A DNA stretch of 10,031 bases from Euryarchaeota archaeon UBA33 (lineage in GTDB: Archaea; Thermoplasmatota; E2; DHVEG-1), in contig DAYE01000034.1 of the NCBI GenBank assembly GCA_002506745.1, positions 1-10,031 on the forward strand. The letters run 5' to 3'. A program made the translations under genes and the position numbers. Shown here in pieces: positions 7,323 through 10,031 of the stretch. The notes below the pieces were generated by a model, which was not told where the DNA came from, made no database searches, and saw only the letters and a program-made list of their open reading frames with translations. Position 1 is the stretch's first letter. Each line of letters begins with the position of its first letter.

Positions 7323-7438
7323 AAACCTTATTAAAAAGCGATAAAAATCAGCGGGGTTTATATCCTGATAATTGATGTAAGGATGGTTACATAGGGGTAG
7401 GTATATTTCATAAAAATTGATATTGGAGCCGTGGTCGT
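7323..7438 (+). promoter_or_regulatory. Leader and possible promoter of the DUF47-pit operon
   Basis: This 116-base gap contains TTTATATC (7357-7364), a possible TATA box. It is flanked by the inverted repeat ATCAG (7347-7351) and CTGAT (7365-7369), which could be an operator. A second AT-rich stretch (TATATTTCATAAAAA, 7402-7416) is an alternative promoter. GGAG at 7425-7428 is the likely RBS. There is no obvious terminator after the AbrB-PhoU gene, so readthrough is also possible. Confidence 0.35.
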
Positions 7439-8068
7439 ATGGGAATTCTCTCTTGGTTGATACCGCAAGAAAAACATTTTTTTGACATGATCGAACAGCA
7501 AAGTAAAAATGTGCTCGAAGGTGTCGATGCATTAGTGAATTTACTTGAACATTATAACGACATTGAAAAAAAACGAGAGAGAATAAAACAGATAGAAAAC
7601 GAAGGAGACAAAATGGTTCATGATATTTTTTCAGAGTTAAATAAAACTTTTATCACCCCCATTGATCGAGAGGATATTACTAAATTGACAAGCTCACTTG
7701 ATGACATCTTGGATAATTTGGAAGCAGTCGCCGAACGATTGATTATCTATAAAATAGAGGTACCTCCAAAGTATATGCTCGAATTTGCACAGATATTACA
7801 AAAGACCACCCGTCAAATAAACGAAGGAATTAGTCTTCTTAGAAACCTCAAAGAAGCAAAACAGATCCGAGCATACTGTCGCGAGGTCAATACCTTGGAA
7901 AACGAAGGAGATATCCTTCTACGGAAGGCAACCGCTGAACTGTTTACAAGAAAAGACCCGATTGAGATTATCAAAACAAAAGAGCTTTATGATGATTTAG
8001 AGGCTGCAATCGACCGATGTGAAGATGTCGCTGATGTGATTGGAGATATCCTGGTGAAATACACATAG
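7439..8068 (+). CDS. DUF47 family PhoU-like protein, Pit accessory
   Basis: This 209-residue, all-helical, highly charged protein without membrane segments has the usual length of the DUF47 (Pit accessory, TIGR00153-like) family, a distant branch of the PhoU superfamily. Recognisable motifs are the N-terminal WLIPQEKHFFDMIEQQ (6-21), IENEGDKMVHDIF (52-64), TPIDREDI (73-80) with DDILDNLEAVAERL, ENEGDILLRKA (154-164), and the end DLEAAIDRCEDVADVIGDIL (186-205). The repeated ENEGD blocks and the acidic C-terminal helix are the family's likely metal-binding features. Family members are almost always encoded directly before a Pit transporter and are thought to modulate it at the membrane's inner face. 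Here pit follows after 10 bases, so the two are co-transcribed. ATG 7439 has GGAG 10 bases upstream. Confidence 0.95.
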   Translation: MGILSWLIPQEKHFFDMIEQQSKNVLEGVDALVNLLEHYNDIEKKRERIKQIENEGDKMVHDIFSELNKTFITPIDREDITKLTSSLDDILDNLEAVAERLIIYKIEVPPKYMLEFAQILQKTTRQINEGISLLRNLKEAKQIRAYCREVNTLENEGDILLRKATAELFTRKDPIEIIKTKELYDDLEAAIDRCEDVADVIGDILVKYT

Positions 8069-8078
8069 GACGGGGTAA

Positions 8079-9101
8079 ATGATTGATTTAGTCATTATCG
8101 TTATCATCATTATTTTTCTTGCCCTTGTTTTTGATTTCACGAATGGATTCCATGATTCAGCAAATGCTATCGCAACTGTTGTTTCCACAAAAGTCCTTAC
8201 TCCAAGGCAAGCGGTTGGATTCGCTGCGTTTTTCAATTTTATCGCAGCATTTGGGTTCGGGGTAGCTGTTGCAAGTACAATAAGTAAAATCATCCATCTT
8301 AATATTGTTCCTTTGGATCTCATCCCATTTATAGTCCTTGGGGGGCTAGTTGGTGCAATAAGCTGGAATATCATCACCTGGTTTCTTGGGCTTCCAACAT
8401 CTTCTTCTCATGCGCTCATCGGTGGAATCATGGGATCTGGGATTTCAGCGGCAGGTTTTGCTGTCATAAAATATGAGACCGTTGAACTTGCAGCAATCTT
8501 TATGTTTGTCTCACCTGTGATTGGTCTTATTTTTGGGTTCTTGTTTATGGTAGTGGTCCTCTGGGTATGTCGCAGAAGTTCCAAGGCAAAGATAGATCGA
8601 TATTTCAAAAGACTTCAACTATTCTCCGCAGGTATTTATAGTTTCAGCCATGGGACCAATGATGCACAAAAAACCATGGGGATTATCACCCCTCTTTTGT
8701 TTAGCATCGGGTACTTTAGTACCTCTGTCGATCCCAATAATCTCCCGGTTCCTATCTGGGTCATATTATCTGCGCATGCTGCCATCGCCCTTGGTACACT
8801 TGCAGGCGGATGGCGGATTGTAAAAACCATGGGGCATCGGATCACAAAACTTCGACCTGTGCATGGATTTGCTGCAGAGACTGCGGGCGCTGTCACAATC
8901 CTTGGAGCATCCGTCGCTGGAATCCCGGTGAGCACCACCCATGTTATTTGCTCCTCGATCATGGGTGTTGGAGCAACGAAACGACTCAGCGCGGTGCGGT
9001 GGGGGATTGCACGGAACATCGTCTGGGTCTGGATTCTCACCATACCAATCAGTGCGTTGTTTGGATTTTTAGCGTTTCAAATAATTAATATTTTTATCTA
9101 G
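8079..9101 (+). CDS. pit: Low-affinity inorganic phosphate transporter, PiT family
   Basis: This 340-residue integral membrane carrier belongs to the PiT family (Pfam PHO4), which imports phosphate, often as a metal-phosphate complex, by H+ or Na+ symport. The two inverted halves each carry the family signature. The first is FTNGFHDSANAIATVVST (20-37) with GLPTSSSHALIGG (104-116). The second is SFSHGTNDAQKTMGI (188-202) with GIPVSTTHVICSS (281-293). About ten hydrophobic segments are visible, with a basic cytoplasmic loop (RRSSKAKIDRYFKR, 165-178) between the halves. The length suits the compact prokaryotic and archaeal forms. ATG 8079 is preceded by GGGGT (8072-8076). It lies 10 bases after the DUF47 gene, its usual partner. 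A T-rich tract follows the stop. Confidence 0.97.
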   Translation: MIDLVIIVIIIIFLALVFDFTNGFHDSANAIATVVSTKVLTPRQAVGFAAFFNFIAAFGFGVAVASTISKIIHLNIVPLDLIPFIVLGGLVGAISWNIITWFLGLPTSSSHALIGGIMGSGISAAGFAVIKYETVELAAIFMFVSPVIGLIFGFLFMVVVLWVCRRSSKAKIDRYFKRLQLFSAGIYSFSHGTNDAQKTMGIITPLLFSIGYFSTSVDPNNLPVPIWVILSAHAAIALGTLAGGWRIVKTMGHRITKLRPVHGFAAETAGAVTILGASVAGIPVSTTHVICSSIMGVGATKRLSAVRWGIARNIVWVWILTIPISALFGFLAFQIINIFI

Positions 9102-9104
9102 AAA

Positions 9105-9127
9105 CAATTTTTTCTAAATCCTTTTAA
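9105..9127 (+). promoter_or_regulatory. T-rich tract after pit, then candidate TATA box of the winged-helix gene
   Basis: CAATTTTTTCT just after the pit stop could end the pit transcript. CCTTTTAAG (9119-9127) is a weak TATA-like element. Initiation about 25 bases on, near 9150, would leave a very short leader with AGGA (9152-9155) before ATG 9163. Both calls rest on position and composition only. Confidence 0.3.
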
Positions 9128-9162
9128 GACCACCAGTGATTTCGTCTGCTTAGGAACTTGTA

Positions 9163-9480
9163 ATGAATGCGATGAAACGTCTCCTTTGGTGGGTGCTTGC
9201 TGGCTCTGTTGGTGGCGTTAATCGTGGTCGACTCTTAGAAGAATTATTTCGTACCCCTCGTAATGCAAATGAACTTTCAAAATTGCTAACTTTAGATTAT
9301 AAGACGATACGCCATCATCTTCATGTCCTTGAAAAAAATCGGTTAATCATCTCAACGGGGACTGAATATGGTAAGATTTATTTTCCATCAGATTTGCTCG
9401 AATCCAATAAAACCCTATTTCAAGAAATTTGGGGTAAAATTGGGAAAAAACAGATAAAAGATGAAGGACTAAAGAGGTAA
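9163..9480 (+). CDS. ArsR-like winged helix-turn-helix transcriptional regulator
   Basis: This is a 105-residue small winged-helix protein. After the amphipathic helix MKRLLWWVLAGS, residues 18-62 read as a wHTH: NRGRLLEELFRTPRNANELS, then LLTLDYKTIRHHLHVLEKNR, with KTIRHHLHVLEK as the recognition helix. The wing follows at 62-74 (IISTGTEYGKIYF). This pattern is common in archaeal HTH regulators of the ArsR/MarR superfamily, which bind DNA as dimers; the ligand is unknown, and no cysteine pair for metal sensing is present. ATG 9163 has AGGA 7 bases upstream; the in-frame ATG 9172 is a possible shorter start. The gene is followed after 5 bases by a membrane protein, and the RBS of that gene overlaps this stop codon, so they form one operon. 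Whether it regulates pit is unknown. Confidence 0.85.
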   Translation: MNAMKRLLWWVLAGSVGGVNRGRLLEELFRTPRNANELSKLLTLDYKTIRHHLHVLEKNRLIISTGTEYGKIYFPSDLLESNKTLFQEIWGKIGKKQIKDEGLKR

Positions 9481-9485
9481 GCAGA

Positions 9486-9986
9486 ATGAAGGAAATCCCA
9501 TATACACATAAAATTAGCCCAAAAATGAAAGCAATAATCGTTATTATTAGCCTTGTCCTCATTGGTGTGATTATTGGTTTTGTTGTATCAACGATTGGTC
9601 TAGGATTTATCAGAGAAGTCCTACAAACTCTTAATATTCAACCAACCGATGCACAAGAACGTCGTTTTACAACCTTATATACTGCATCAATTGTTATCAA
9701 TTGTATAGACGCAACTCTTTTGGTTGGGATATTATTTTTATATATTGATTCATATAGAAAAACAAAATCAAGTTTTTTAATGGGATTGACATTTTTTATT
9801 GGAGTATTACTCTCACGGTCAATTTTATCACTTGTAACAATCCAGTCGCTATTCACAGAGTACATCCATCTCCTACCATCTCTTGCCAACGCAATTTCTA
9901 CAACCGGAATAGGGTCGTTTAGTTTTCTTCTTAATGTTTTTGAGATTATAGCGATTAGCATCCTTTTATATCTCAGCATGGAATAG
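9486..9986 (+). CDS. Four-helix membrane protein paired with a winged-helix regulator
   Basis: I do not recognise a named family with certainty. The 166-residue protein has four hydrophobic segments: about 16-42, 68-87 (ASIVINCIDATLLVGILFLY), 97-118 (FLMGLTFFIGVLLSRSILSL) and 143-164 (FSFLLNVFEIIAISILLYLS). A soluble loop, about 45-64, lies between the first two (EVLQTLNIQPTDAQERRF). It resembles small archaeal membrane proteins encoded beside ArsR-type regulators, such as the haloarchaeal DUF7521 type, which also end in a helix with an acidic residue; that resemblance is from memory and weak. The RBS GAGGT (9474-9478) overlaps the stop of the upstream regulator gene, indicating translational coupling and a likely shared role, perhaps the membrane part of a two-gene sensing module. 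The remaining bases to the window end show no further gene. Confidence 0.75.
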   Translation: MKEIPYTHKISPKMKAIIVIISLVLIGVIIGFVVSTIGLGFIREVLQTLNIQPTDAQERRFTTLYTASIVINCIDATLLVGILFLYIDSYRKTKSSFLMGLTFFIGVLLSRSILSLVTIQSLFTEYIHLLPSLANAISTTGIGSFSFLLNVFEIIAISILLYLSME

Positions 9987-10031
9987 CAGAGGTTTTACTC
10001 AGAGGGAACTCCTGCAATAGACTCTTAGGTT

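Noticed and set aside
8636..9043. Minus-strand frame of 135 codons opposite pit
   Set aside because: Antisense shadow of the pit gene; the amino-acid make-up is rich in Pro, Thr and Arg with no recognisable motif.
9987..10031. CAGAGG direct repeat (9987 and 10001) as a terminator or attachment site
   Set aside because: The repeat is only 6 bases and no stable stem or T-run follows before the window ends.
1..10031. tRNA, rRNA, CRISPR arrays, insertion sequences or other mobile elements
   Set aside because: No cloverleaf-like elements, regularly spaced repeats, transposase motifs or terminal inverted repeats were seen on either strand.

Overview
The window is archaeal, most likely euryarchaeal. 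Shine-Dalgarno sequences are of the GGTGA/GGAGG type, TTG and possibly GTG starts occur, and promoters look like TATA boxes in AT-rich gaps. An AbrB-PhoU fusion regulator and a small ArsR-like winged-helix gene followed by a four-helix membrane protein are typical archaeal gene types. Base composition is AT-rich. I cannot place it more exactly from sequence alone; a Thermoplasmatota-like lineage is a guess.

Layout. Positions 1-1409 (minus) hold the N-terminal 469 codons of a secreted papain-like (C39-like) cysteine-protease-type protein with a beta-sandwich inserted between the Cys and His motifs; its end lies outside the window. An AT-rich gap of about 420 bases follows. Positions 1833-6178 (minus) are a complete high-affinity phosphate operon in the order pstS, pstCA, pstB, phoU. 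Positions 6179-6314 are a divergent control region. On the plus strand come an AbrB-PhoU regulator (6315-7322), a DUF47/PhoU-like Pit accessory protein (7439-8068), a Pit phosphate permease (8079-9101), a winged-helix regulator (9163-9480) and a small membrane protein (9486-9986).

How it works together. PstS should capture phosphate outside the cell, the PstCA channel with PstB ATPase should import it, and PhoU should adjust or shut down transport. The divergent cluster carries the low-affinity carrier Pit with its DUF47 partner and a DNA-binding PhoU protein placed so that it could control both directions. This gives two phosphate importers and three PhoU-superfamily proteins in under 8 kb.

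The most notable finding is that PstS appears circularly permuted. Behind the lipoprotein signal peptide it begins with what is normally the second half of PstS and ends with what is normally the first half. The same operon also fuses PstC and PstA into one polypeptide with an extra hydrophobic hairpin at the junction.
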